In this document: positions 8,720 through 16,058 of the stretch, in pieces
Position numbering within the stretch: the first letter of the stretch is position 1
Layout of the letters: each line of letters opens with the position of its first letter
Assembly (NCBI GenBank): GCA_963618065.1
Contig: CAVERH010000004.1
Span: forward strand, 1 to 64,000
Length of the DNA: 64,000 nt
Reading direction: 5' to 3'
Source of the DNA: Suilimivivens sp963618065
GTDB taxonomy: Bacteria > Bacillota > Clostridia > Lachnospirales > Lachnospiraceae
Notes under the pieces: generated by a model
What the model saw: only the letters and a program-made list of their open reading frames with translations
The model's database searches: none
Told to the model about the DNA's origin: nothing
Position numbers and translations under genes: made by a program

Positions 8720-9988
8720 GTGAAAAACAAAATTGATAAAATGTTAAGAAACAGACCCATCAAGGACAAATTAAATCTGGTGTTCCGGATGGTAACGGTT
8801 TCCTACTTATTGCTTGTTGTTGTATCTTTTATAGAGATGGTTATGAGTAAGAATATTCCGGGGATTATCGTGATTTTAGTGCTTGCCGTTTTAGGGGTAG
8901 CATTTAATTCCTATGTAATGAAGAGACTTGCAGCATTGCTGGCTGAACCGATTGAGAGTCTGGTGGTAGCAGCAGAGAAGATTTCCCAGGGAGATTTTGA
9001 AATCGGAACTCCGTATGAAGCAGAGGATGAACTGGGTGAGCTTTCCGATACCTTTGAAACCGCAGCAGGTGTTTTAAAGAAAGTAATTTCCGATCTGTTA
9101 ATGATTGTAGAGAGCTTTTCCGAAGGAAACTTCAATGTCAGAAGCAGTTGTCCGGAAGCTTATGTCGGACAGTTACGCAGTGTACTTGATGAATTGGTAG
9201 AAATGGTTGTGAAGATCAGTGAGACCATGCATGGTATTCAGGAATCCGGCGAGCAGGTATCCGCAGGAAGCGGACAGCTTGCAGAGAGTGCACAGGATAT
9301 TGCAGAGGGTGCAACCAATCAGGCAGCGGCAGTAGAAGAGCTGGTAGCTACCGTTGATGAAGTAACCAATCAGGTATTAGAGAATACCAAGTCTACCGAT
9401 ATTGTCCATGACAAGGCAAAACAGGTTGGTATCGAGGCCAGCAAGAGCCAGAAGAAGATGGATGAGCTGGTAGAGGCAATGAAGAAGATCAATGCAACCA
9501 CACAGAATGTTGAGAAGATCATTGCAGATATTGAGAATATTGCATCCCAGACCAATTTACTTTCCCTGAATGCTTCCATCGAGGCAGCACGTGCCGGAGA
9601 AGCAGGACGTGGATTTGCCGTTGTTGCTGATCAGATCAGACAGCTTGCAGAAGAAAGTGCGAACTCCGCAGTAGAATCCAAGAAGCTGATTGAGCAGTCC
9701 TTAAATGAGGTAGAGGATGGCAATAAGGTAACGAAGGAAACCGGAGAAGCAATGAAGAAGGTTATGGATGAACTGGATAAGATTATTCAGGAAGTAGCAA
9801 ACATCCGTAATGCATCCGACAGACAGGCATCATTCGTAGAAGAGATCCGTAAGGGTGTGGAAGATATCAATGATGTTATCCAGTCCAATTCCGCAGCAGC
9901 ACAGGAAACTTCTGCTACCAGTGAAGAACTGGCAGCCTCTGCATCGACCTTAAACGATCTGTTAGAGAAGTTTGTTCTTCGTGATTAA
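8720..9988 (+). CDS. Methyl-accepting chemotaxis-like protein with no extracellular sensor domain
   Basis: 422 residues; GTG start preceded by GGAGAGG. Two membrane segments (about 22-42 and 47-66) are separated by only a few residues, so no external ligand domain exists. Then come a HAMP domain (about 68-120), a second HAMP-like helix pair (about 121-165, FSEGNFNVR), and the signalling domain with the conserved hairpin tip SQTNLLSLNASIEAARAGEA (around residue 275). It has its own promoter and terminator and no chemotaxis neighbours. It presumably senses membrane state, redox or cytoplasmic cues, or receives a signal from a partner; this is inference. Confidence 0.9.
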   Translation: MKNKIDKMLRNRPIKDKLNLVFRMVTVSYLLLVVVSFIEMVMSKNIPGIIVILVLAVLGVAFNSYVMKRLAALLAEPIESLVVAAEKISQGDFEIGTPYEAEDELGELSDTFETAAGVLKKVISDLLMIVESFSEGNFNVRSSCPEAYVGQLRSVLDELVEMVVKISETMHGIQESGEQVSAGSGQLAESAQDIAEGATNQAAAVEELVATVDEVTNQVLENTKSTDIVHDKAKQVGIEASKSQKKMDELVEAMKKINATTQNVEKIIADIENIASQTNLLSLNASIEAARAGEAGRGFAVVADQIRQLAEESANSAVESKKLIEQSLNEVEDGNKVTKETGEAMKKVMDELDKIIQEVANIRNASDRQASFVEEIRKGVEDINDVIQSNSAAAQETSATSEELAASASTLNDLLEKFVLRD

Positions 9989-10080
9989 TTCGACTTTCGA
10001 CTATGAGATGACATGATCGAGCGTACATAGCATATCGTGTATATTACACAGAACTTCATATGTAAAACATATAAATAAAA

Positions 10081-10115
10081 TCCCGGTAAGAGAAATTCTT
10101 ACCGGGATCTATTTT
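10081..10115 (+). terminator. Terminator of the chemoreceptor gene
   Basis: Eleven-base stem TCCCGGTAAGA / TCTTACCGGGA with loop GAAAT, followed by TCTATTTTT. Confidence 0.85.
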
Positions 10116-10255
10116 TGAGATCATATTTTTCATAGAAAGTACTGTTAAGATTTCTATAACATGGTGTGAGTTCGTATATTACATGGACACCGGTTTGTAC
10201 AATATGCAAATTACTTCAGTATCAGGAAAAATTCCTAATAATTTGCGCCAGGCTA

Positions 10256-10284
10256 TTGACAAAAGCTTTTGTCCTGCATATAAT
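10256..10284 (+). promoter_or_regulatory. Consensus promoter of the rubrerythrin operon
   Basis: Perfect TTGACA and TATAAT hexamers with a 17-base spacer. The 16-bp perfect palindrome GACAAAAGCTTTTGTC overlaps the -35 box and spacer (10258-10273), a candidate repressor site. Confidence 0.85.
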
Positions 10285-10285
10285 C

Positions 10286-10308
10286 TTATTAAGAAATATT
10301 CCTAATAA
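10286..10308 (+). promoter_or_regulatory. Candidate Fur/PerR-type operator at the rubrerythrin start site
   Basis: Inverted repeat TTATTAAGA - AATAT - TCCTAATAA (8 of 9 positions symmetrical), immediately after the -10 box. AT-rich arms of this type fit Fur-family operators, and a Fur-family gene ends the same cluster (12277-12675). ATTCCTAATA also occurs at 10231-10240. The regulator assignment is inference. Confidence 0.45.
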
Positions 10309-10333
10309 CAACAATAAAAAGGGGGAAACGATT

Positions 10334-10879
10334 ATGGATGCTAAAAACAAGTATGCAGGCACACAGACCGAGAAGAATCTTTGGGAGGCCTTTGCCGGGG
10401 AGTCTCAGGCGCGCAACAAATACACCTACTTCGCTTCGGTTGCAAAGAAGCAGGGCTTTGAGCAGATTTCTGCCCTGTTTTTAAAGACGGCGGACAATGA
10501 GAAGGAGCATGCAAAGCTCTGGTTCAAGGAACTGAGTGGCATCGGTGATACGACACAGAATCTGGTGGCTGCTGCCGAAGGCGAAAACTACGAGTGGACG
10601 GACATGTATGAGGGCTTTGCAAAAACAGCGGAGGAAGAGGGATTTACGGAGCTTGCAAACCGCTTCCGTCTGGTAGCTGCCGTGGAAAAGCATCACGAGG
10701 AGCGTTACCGTGCCCTGCTACACAATGTAGAGATGGCAGAGGTCTTTGCCAAGAGCGAGGTCAAGGTATGGGAGTGCCGCAACTGTGGGCATATTGTTGT
10801 TGGTGAAAAGGCACCTGAGGTCTGTCCCACCTGTGATCACCCGCAGAGTTATTTTGAACTTCACGCGGAGAATTACTGA
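10334..10879 (+). CDS. rbr: Rubrerythrin
   Basis: 181 residues from ATG 10334 (GGGGG ribosome site nine bases upstream; the frame runs open further left but without a site). Residues 1-140 form the diiron four-helix bundle with the expected carboxylate/His motifs (EAFAGESQARNKY, EKEHAK, EEEGF, EKHHEERY); residues about 150-181 are a rubredoxin-type centre with CRNCG and CPTCDHPQ. Rubrerythrin reduces hydrogen peroxide to water with electrons from rubredoxin in anaerobes. It is the first gene of the stress cluster, one base from the flavin reductase-rubredoxin gene that could feed it electrons. Confidence 0.95.
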   Translation: MDAKNKYAGTQTEKNLWEAFAGESQARNKYTYFASVAKKQGFEQISALFLKTADNEKEHAKLWFKELSGIGDTTQNLVAAAEGENYEWTDMYEGFAKTAEEEGFTELANRFRLVAAVEKHHEERYRALLHNVEMAEVFAKSEVKVWECRNCGHIVVGEKAPEVCPTCDHPQSYFELHAENY

Positions 10880-10880
10880 T

Positions 10881-11501
10881 ATGGGCGCCCCGGTATTTGA
10901 TTCGAAAGCCCTATATCAGCTCGGCTATGGATTATATGTTCTCACAACAAGGGACAGCGAAAAAGACAACGGCTGTATTGTCAACACCGTGATGCAGGTT
11001 GCAAGTAATCCACTGTTAATTGCCGTCGGTGTAAACAAACAGAACTATACCTGTGATATGATTCAAAAAACAGGTGTCCTGAACATCAACAGCCTTACAG
11101 TGGACACCCCCTTTGAGTTGTTTAGACATTTCGGTTATCAAAGCGGCAGGGATATCGACAAATTCGAAGAATGTACATCCGACAGAAGCGAGAACGGGCT
11201 TATCGTTCTGCGGAAGCATATCAAAGGATTCATCTCTCTTGCCGTTGACAGGGAAACAGACCTGGGCTCACATATGCTGTTTCTATGCAGACCTACCGAA
11301 GGAAAACTCCTGTCTGATGGGGAGACAGTGACCTATTCTTATTATCAGGAGAACATCAAGCCAAAGCCACAGCCACAGCCAGAGAAAAAGCAAGGCTTTG
11401 TCTGCAGGATATGCGGATACACCTATGAGGGCGAAACGCTCCCGGAGGACTTTGTCTGTCCTGTCTGCAAGCACGGAGCCGAGGATTTTGAACCAATATA
11501 A
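10881..11501 (+). CDS. hrb: Flavin reductase-rubredoxin fusion (high-molecular-weight rubredoxin type)
   Basis: 206 residues from ATG 10881, one base after the rubrerythrin stop. Residues 1-150 are an FMN-binding split-barrel flavin reductase domain (NGCIVNTVMQVASNPLLIAVGVN); a Pro/Lys/Gln linker (KPKPQPQPEKKQ) leads to a C-terminal rubredoxin with CRICGYTYEG and CPVCKHG. Moorella Hrb has this layout and passes electrons from NADH to flavodiiron proteins. Here the most likely acceptors are rubrerythrin and, before its loss, superoxide reductase. The upstream open frame is a shadow of rubrerythrin. Confidence 0.9.
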   Translation: MGAPVFDSKALYQLGYGLYVLTTRDSEKDNGCIVNTVMQVASNPLLIAVGVNKQNYTCDMIQKTGVLNINSLTVDTPFELFRHFGYQSGRDIDKFEECTSDRSENGLIVLRKHIKGFISLAVDRETDLGSHMLFLCRPTEGKLLSDGETVTYSYYQENIKPKPQPQPEKKQGFVCRICGYTYEGETLPEDFVCPVCKHGAEDFEPI

Positions 11502-11516
11502 AGGAGGTAATTTGCC

Positions 11517-11579
11517 GTGAAACAACAGTTTTATAAATGCAGTCACTGCGGCAATCTCCATGGTCTGTGGAAGGCATAA
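11517..11579 (+). pseudogene. Superoxide reductase (desulfoferrodoxin) mini-gene: only both ends remain
   Basis: A perfect AAAGGAGGTAA ribosome site precedes GTG 11517, which opens 20 codons ending at TAA 11577: MKQQFYKCSHCGNLHGLWKA. The first 13 residues match the N-terminal rubredoxin-like (desulforedoxin) centre of desulfoferrodoxin, and NLHGLWKA matches its C-terminal end, where the C-N-x-H ligands of the catalytic iron occur. The whole middle is absent, as if an in-frame deletion joined the two CxN-like sites. The product cannot bind the catalytic iron. Position between hrb and the PTPS gene fits a former superoxide reductase. Recognition of both ends is from memory of the family. Confidence 0.7.
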
Positions 11580-11639
11580 CACAAAAAGCGAATACGGGCG
11601 CTTGTATCCCGTAAATTTATAGAAAAAGGAGAATCAACC

Positions 11640-12206
11640 ATGCGAAGTATTACCAAACTGAATCTGCAGTATGCACACCGTTTCTACGGCTTCAAGGGCG
11701 AAGCACAGTATCTTCACGGCCATACCGGCATTCTCACCATTGAGGTGGAGGGTTCTGTTAATGAGGGCGTGAACATGGTGTTTCCCTGCAACGAAATTCA
11801 AAAGACTGCGTGGGATGTGCTCAAAAACTTTGACCATGCGCTCATCCTGCGCCACGATGACCCGCTGCTTCCGGCAATCCTCGATGTATACGAAAAGCAG
11901 GGTATCAAGGACGGCCACCCCAACAACAGCATGAAGGGTCCTGCTTTCCAGACGGAACTAGCCACCGCTTATCCCGACTGCCGACTGGTTGTAACAAAGG
12001 AGACCATGACCGTGGAGGGCATGATCAAGATCGTTTACGACCTTTTGAAGGACAAGCTGAACATTGTCAAACTGACCTTTGTCAGCGGAGACAACACAGC
12101 CTCAGAGGAGTTCCCGCCCAATCTTGAGGTAGACCGCTGTCCATTGTGCGGCATTGCACTGAATGAAAACGGAATCTGCCCGAAATGCGGATACCGCAAG
12201 CAGTAA
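11640..12206 (+). CDS. 6-pyruvoyl-tetrahydropterin synthase/QueD-like protein with C-terminal zinc ribbon
   Basis: 188 residues, AAAGGAG site upstream. The PTPS/QueD T-fold appears with its zinc His set (AHRF, then LHGHTG) and FDHALIL. The catalytic Cys that QueD carries just before HGH is missing: the segment reads KGEAQYLHGH. Residues about 115-150 carry the TVEGM motif, and the end is a zinc ribbon, CPLCG...CPKCG, which plain QueD lacks. Known members make preQ0 precursor or biopterins, and some PTPS-III proteins with a Glu serve folate synthesis. No other queuosine genes are adjacent; the setting is oxidative stress. Reaction not assignable. Confidence 0.75.
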   Translation: MRSITKLNLQYAHRFYGFKGEAQYLHGHTGILTIEVEGSVNEGVNMVFPCNEIQKTAWDVLKNFDHALILRHDDPLLPAILDVYEKQGIKDGHPNNSMKGPAFQTELATAYPDCRLVVTKETMTVEGMIKIVYDLLKDKLNIVKLTFVSGDNTASEEFPPNLEVDRCPLCGIALNENGICPKCGYRKQ

Positions 12207-12224
12207 CGCGAAAGCATAACAAAC

Positions 12225-12256
12225 GCCCGCCTTGTTTTTAACAGACAGGGCGGGCA
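12225..12256 (+). terminator. Hairpin between the PTPS-like gene and the Fur-type gene
   Basis: GCCCGCCTTGT pairs with ACAGGGCGGGC (one G-U pair), loop about ten bases. No T run follows, so it may be a weak terminator or a processing/attenuation structure inside the operon. Confidence 0.5.
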
Positions 12257-12276
12257 TTATAAGGGAGATGACAATA

Positions 12277-12675
12277 ATGATTTCAAGAAGAGATACCAAG
12301 CAGCGCAGGCTGGTGCTGCAGGCAGTACAGTCAAGGTGCGACCACCCGACTGCAGAACAGATATATGAGGATGTCCACACAGCTGATCCGAGGGTAAGCC
12401 ACGGAACCGTATACCGGAACCTGAACTGCCTGTCGGAGGACGGAGTAATCTGTCATGTGCGGGTTCCCGGCGCTGACCGCTATGACCTGCGTACCGACCT
12501 TCATTACCATATGTTCTGCGTGAAATGTAAAAAAGTCATAGATGCGCCTTATTCATATAAGGAATACCTTGATGAAGAAACCATGCAGCAGTCCGGCTTT
12601 GACATTATTCGACATCGACTGGTTTTTGAAGGTATCTGCCCGGACTGCCGGGACGAAACTTCAAATCCTTTTTAA
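12277..12675 (+). CDS. Fur/PerR-family metal-dependent regulator
   Basis: 132 residues from ATG 12277, nine bases after GGGAG; an ATG at 12268 directly abuts the site and is less likely. Winged helix at residues about 8-75 (HPTAEQIYEDVH, VSHGTVYRNLNCL), then the dimerisation domain with HYHMFCVKC and CPDC, the structural zinc site. Regulators of this family sense iron or peroxide; the rubrerythrin context points to PerR, but the sequence alone does not decide. Its target may be the inverted repeat at 10286-10308. Confidence 0.9.
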   Translation: MISRRDTKQRRLVLQAVQSRCDHPTAEQIYEDVHTADPRVSHGTVYRNLNCLSEDGVICHVRVPGADRYDLRTDLHYHMFCVKCKKVIDAPYSYKEYLDEETMQQSGFDIIRHRLVFEGICPDCRDETSNPF

Positions 12676-12815
12676 ACGGATTGGTAAACTGCACAGCGTA
12701 TTTCATGCCGGATATTATGAGAAACATCAATATTGAAACGAAGAGACGATGAAACGATATAATTTGTGGTGAAAATACACAAAATTTTATAAAAATATTT
12801 GTCCAAATTATCGTA

Positions 12816-12844
12816 TTGAACAATAAGGAATGATTTGTTAATAT
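12816..12844 (+). promoter_or_regulatory. Promoter of the HPr-EI-antiterminator operon
   Basis: TTGAAC, 17-base spacer, TAATAT. A transcript from here would carry the RAT site and terminator at 12896-12960. Confidence 0.65.
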
Positions 12845-12895
12845 ATGCATATCAAGTGGTTGTCCATTTGTGGATGTGACAACAGAATATAGAAT

Positions 12896-12924
12896 TTAGA
12901 GTGTTACTCTTTGAGGCATGATCG
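12896..12924 (+). promoter_or_regulatory. RAT-like antiterminator site 1 (LicT/BglG type)
   Basis: AGAGTGTTACTC - TTT - GAGGCATGATC matches the ribonucleic antiterminator layout (TGTTACT on the left arm, AGGCA on the right arm). Its right half overlaps the left arm of the next terminator, so protein binding would prevent termination. The likely ligand is the antiterminator at 15013-15846. Confidence 0.65.
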
Positions 12925-12960
12925 AAATTATTATGGGTGCTTCGGAGAGTTTTTTCTTTT
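12906..12960 (+). terminator. Conditional terminator before the HPr gene
   Basis: ACTCTTTGAGGCAT (12906-12919) pairs with GTGCTTCGGAGAGT (12937-12950), 14 bp with several G-U pairs, followed by TTTTTCTTTT. It shares bases with RAT site 1, giving the two mutually exclusive folds typical of sugar antitermination. Confidence 0.7.
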
Positions 12961-13002
12961 GTAAGGCCCGACAAAAAGAAATGATAGAAAGGAATAAGTA
13001 AA

Positions 13003-13260
13003 ATGATGACTTTTCAGTACACAATCAAAGAAAAAGAGGGCATTCACGCAAGACCGGCTGCAAAGTTAGCAAAGATTGCCAAGGAATTGGACAGCAAAAT
13101 TATGATTCGAAGGGATGAGAAATCTGCCGACGCCACAAAACTGATGGCAATCATGACAATGGGAATCAAATGCGGTGATGTGGTGAGCGTTTGTGTGGAA
13201 GAAGGAAATGAGGAACAGTCGTTTTGCAGGATGAAGGAGTTTTTTGAAAATAATCTGTAA
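13003..13260 (+). CDS. HPr-like phosphocarrier protein lacking the regulatory Ser46
   Basis: 85 residues. GIHARP places the phosphorylated His at exactly residue 15. Aligned without gaps to Bacillus HPr from GIHARPA to MSLGI, residue 46, the Ser phosphorylated by HPr kinase, is Lys (TKLMAIMTMGI in place of LKSIMGVMSLGI). It should carry phosphate from EI to sugar permeases but cannot take part in the usual HPr(Ser-P)/CcpA catabolite repression. First gene of the PTS operon, 23 bp before EI, probably a locus-dedicated HPr in addition to a general ptsH elsewhere. Confidence 0.9.
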   Translation: MMTFQYTIKEKEGIHARPAAKLAKIAKELDSKIMIRRDEKSADATKLMAIMTMGIKCGDVVSVCVEEGNEEQSFCRMKEFFENNL

Positions 13261-13283
13261 TTGATTTATCATGGGAGATTCAT

Positions 13284-14894
13284 ATGACAATCTATCAAGG
13301 AAAGAGTGTTTGTGGCGGAATTGCCATTGGTGAAATCACGGAATTTAAAGAAAAAGAGCCGATGATTAAGAGAGAGCATTGCGAGGATACCGCACAGGAA
13401 ATCGCGAGGGTAGAGCAGGCAATAGAAGAGGCAAAGGAACAATTAAAGATGCTGCATGACAAAGCACAAAAGGAAGCGGGAGAGAGCAGTGCGGCAATCT
13501 TTGAGGTGCATCAGATGATGCTGGAGGATGCCGACTACATGGATTCCGTAAAAAATATCATCAGGATGCAGAAAGTGAACGGAGAATATGCCGTATCAGT
13601 CACAGGAGATAATTTTGCAGAGATGTTTGGAACCATGGAGGATGCTTATATGCAGGCTCGCGCATCGGATGTAAAGGACATCTCAAACAGAGTGATTTGC
13701 ATTTTAAGTGGTTCCCAAAAGGAGACAGCAGTAGCAAAGACCGGTATTATATTGGCAGACGATTTAACACCCAGCGAGACGGTTTTATTGGATAAAGAAA
13801 AAATCATGGCGTTTGTAACAAGGCAGGGGTCTACAAATTCTCATACGTCGATTTTGGCAAGAACCATGAATGTTCCGGCAATCGTCATGACACCGGCAGA
13901 GGATGGTTTGGACGGACAGCCGGCAATTGTAGATGGCTCTTTGGGTAAGCTGATTGTAGATCCGGACGAAGAGACATTAGACTTTTACAGAAAGAAACAG
14001 CAAGAAGAGTATGAAAAAAGAAGGCTTCTGGAAAACCTGAAAGGGGTTCCCACCGTTACCAAAGGTGGAAAAGAGATGAAGCTGTATGCAAATATCGGCG
14101 GAGTGGCTGATGTAGGGGCGGCTTTGCAAAACGGTGCAGAGGGAATCGGCTTGTTTCGAAGTGAATTTTTATATTTGCAGTCGGAGAATTATCCGTCTGA
14201 GGAAGAGCAGTTTCGTGCATATCGCCAGGTTGTGGAAATGATGGCAGGGAAAAAAGTCATCATTCGAACACTGGACATTGGAGCTGACAAACAGATTGAT
14301 TATTTTCATTTGGATAAGGAAGAAAATCCGGCCATGGGGCTTCGTGCAATCCGTATCTGCCTGACGAGAGAGGAACTTTTTCGCACGCAGCTGCGCGCCT
14401 TATATCGGGCAAGTGCTTATGGAAATCTGGCAGTGATGATTCCGATGATCACCTCTTTGTGGGAAATTCAAAGGGTAAAGGAAATTATCGGGGAAATTAA
14501 AAAAGAACTCACAGAGCAGGCCGTTTCATTTGGCGAAGTGGAACTGGGCATTATGATAGAAACACCGGCAGCGGTGATGATTGCGGATGAGCTTGCAAAA
14601 GAAGTTTCGTTTTTCAGCATTGGTACGAATGATTTGACGCAATATACGTTAGCTGTTGATAGACAAAATACGAAGCTGGAGAAGTTTTACGATGACCATC
14701 ATCCGGCAGTGCTGAAGATGATTGAAATGACCATAGAAAGTGCACATAAAGAGGGCATCTGGGCTGGTATTTGTGGGGAACTCGCAGCAAATACGACATT
14801 GACGAAAACCTTTGTTCGTATGGGAATCGATGAGCTGTCAGTGGCACCGGGCATGCTGCTGTCGGTAAAAAATGAATTGATTCATTGTGAGTAA
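13284..14894 (+). CDS. ptsI: PTS enzyme I (phosphoenolpyruvate-protein phosphotransferase)
   Basis: 536 residues, slightly shorter than the common 570. N-terminal HPr-binding and phosphohistidine domains with GSTNSHTSILAR (active His near residue 186), C-terminal PEP-binding TIM barrel with GLFRSEFLY, the metal ligands in GIMIETPAA, and GICGELA (catalytic Cys near 496). It phosphorylates HPr from PEP. It lies between the Lys46 HPr and the antiterminator, which suggests a complete phosphorelay tied to one sugar locus. Confidence 0.95.
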   Translation: MTIYQGKSVCGGIAIGEITEFKEKEPMIKREHCEDTAQEIARVEQAIEEAKEQLKMLHDKAQKEAGESSAAIFEVHQMMLEDADYMDSVKNIIRMQKVNGEYAVSVTGDNFAEMFGTMEDAYMQARASDVKDISNRVICILSGSQKETAVAKTGIILADDLTPSETVLLDKEKIMAFVTRQGSTNSHTSILARTMNVPAIVMTPAEDGLDGQPAIVDGSLGKLIVDPDEETLDFYRKKQQEEYEKRRLLENLKGVPTVTKGGKEMKLYANIGGVADVGAALQNGAEGIGLFRSEFLYLQSENYPSEEEQFRAYRQVVEMMAGKKVIIRTLDIGADKQIDYFHLDKEENPAMGLRAIRICLTREELFRTQLRALYRASAYGNLAVMIPMITSLWEIQRVKEIIGEIKKELTEQAVSFGEVELGIMIETPAAVMIADELAKEVSFFSIGTNDLTQYTLAVDRQNTKLEKFYDDHHPAVLKMIEMTIESAHKEGIWAGICGELAANTTLTKTFVRMGIDELSVAPGMLLSVKNELIHCE

Positions 14895-15012
14895 GCAGCA
14901 AAAAGCTGAGCTTGTATGGTTGGTGTGACAAGCAGCAAAAAACAGTAATCGCATGATTGATATGGTAAGAAGGTAACAAGGCAGAGATTGCACGACGAAT
15001 GGGGTAAGCGAT

Positions 15013-15846
15013 ATGGAAATTCTGAAGGTTATAAACAATAACGTAGTAAGTGCTTACGATGACCAAAAAAAAGAAGTCGTTCTGATGGGAAAAGGCATCG
15101 GATTTGGCAAAAAACCCGGGGATAGCATTGAAAAAGGAAAAGTGGAAAAGATTTTTTCACTTCCGGGAGAGCACACCTCCCAATTTGAAAATCTTGTGGC
15201 CAATATGCCATACGAGCACATTCATCTGGCAGACGAAACGATTACCTATGCGCAAAAAACACTTGGCAGGAAGCTGAATCGCAACATTTATATTACGCTG
15301 ACAGACCATATGAATTTTGCGATTGAACGGCAAAAAAAGGGAATTGTATTTTCCAATGCGCTTTTATGGGAAATAAAAAAATATTATCCGGATGAATTTT
15401 CCATAGGGTTACATACCATAGACAGGATAAAGGAAACACTGGACATCGAACTTCCGGAGGATGAGGCAGGATTTATTGCATTACATATCGTTAATGCAGA
15501 GACGGATGGAGAAAGTACCATTCATGAGGTGCAAAAAATACCGGCTGCAATAAAGGATATTTTAAACATTGTACGATATTCCTTTCCGGAACAGATGGAT
15601 GAAAACAGCCTGGCGTATGAGAGATTTTTGACGCATTTGAAGTTCTTTTTGCAAAGAGCCCTTTCCGACCAGTCGTACGATGACGTGGATGAAGAATTGT
15701 ATGGAATGTTGCAGAAACGATATCCGAAGGCTTATGCCTGTGCAAAAAAAATCGCCAGGTACATGAGTGAACGCAGAAATTATACAGTGCCAGAGGAAGA
15801 AATGGTGTATTTGATTACACACATCGCCAGAGTGGCAAGACAATGA
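15013..15846 (+). CDS. licT: LicT/BglG-family transcriptional antiterminator
   Basis: 277 residues. Residues 1-55 are the RNA-binding CAT domain (MEILKVINNNVVSAYDDQKK, VLMGKGIGFGKKPGD), followed by two PTS regulation domains, PRD1 (about 65-170, with HTIDRI and FIALHIVNA) and PRD2 (about 175-277, with FLTHLKFF and YLITHIARVAR). The protein binds RAT RNA hairpins and blocks terminators; HPr and EIIB phosphorylate its PRD histidines. Two matching RAT sites flank it, before HPr and before EIIBCA, so it probably controls its own operon and the next one. The preceding 118-bp gap shows no clear signal except two AAGCAGCAAAAA copies. Confidence 0.95.
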   Translation: MEILKVINNNVVSAYDDQKKEVVLMGKGIGFGKKPGDSIEKGKVEKIFSLPGEHTSQFENLVANMPYEHIHLADETITYAQKTLGRKLNRNIYITLTDHMNFAIERQKKGIVFSNALLWEIKKYYPDEFSIGLHTIDRIKETLDIELPEDEAGFIALHIVNAETDGESTIHEVQKIPAAIKDILNIVRYSFPEQMDENSLAYERFLTHLKFFLQRALSDQSYDDVDEELYGMLQKRYPKAYACAKKIARYMSERRNYTVPEEEMVYLITHIARVARQ

Positions 15847-15914
15847 AACGATATCATTGTTCAGAGTCAGGCAGCCTGGATGCTGACTCTGCATGGTTAT
15901 GAAACTAGTAGATG

Positions 15915-15945
15915 GGATTGTTACCGGAAATGACCGGGCAAGACC
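15915..15945 (+). promoter_or_regulatory. RAT antiterminator site 2, before EIIBCA
   Basis: GGATTGTTACCGG - AAATGA - CCGGGCAAGACC is a close match to the LicT/SacY RAT consensus (GGATTGTTACTG ... GCAGGCAAAACC). Its right end, AGACC, is also the left arm of the terminator that follows. Confidence 0.85.
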
Positions 15946-16003
15946 CTGACTATGCAAAAGGAAAGACGGATTGTGTCTCTTTGGCATGGCGGGGTCTTTT
16001 TAT
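15941..16003 (+). terminator. Conditional terminator before EIIBCA
   Basis: AGACCC (15941) with TATGCAAAAG pairs with CTTTGGCATGG...GGGGTCT (ending 15997), followed by TTTTTATT. The overlap with RAT site 2 is the classic antitermination arrangement. A further small hairpin, GTGTGTAAAAAACACAC, lies at about 16013-16029. Confidence 0.8.
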
Positions 16004-16058
16004 TCGCACGCGCGTGTGTAAAAAACACACTTTTATATAAGCAAAAGGAGGACAAAAA

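Larger units (their letters stand above)
12676..13002 (+). other. 327-bp intergenic region with the control region of the PTS operon
   Basis: No gene. The left 120 bp are AT-rich and hold nothing clear. The right part holds a promoter (12816-12844), a RAT-like antiterminator site (12896-12924), a terminator overlapping it (12906-12960) and the HPr ribosome site GAAAGGA. Confidence 0.8.
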
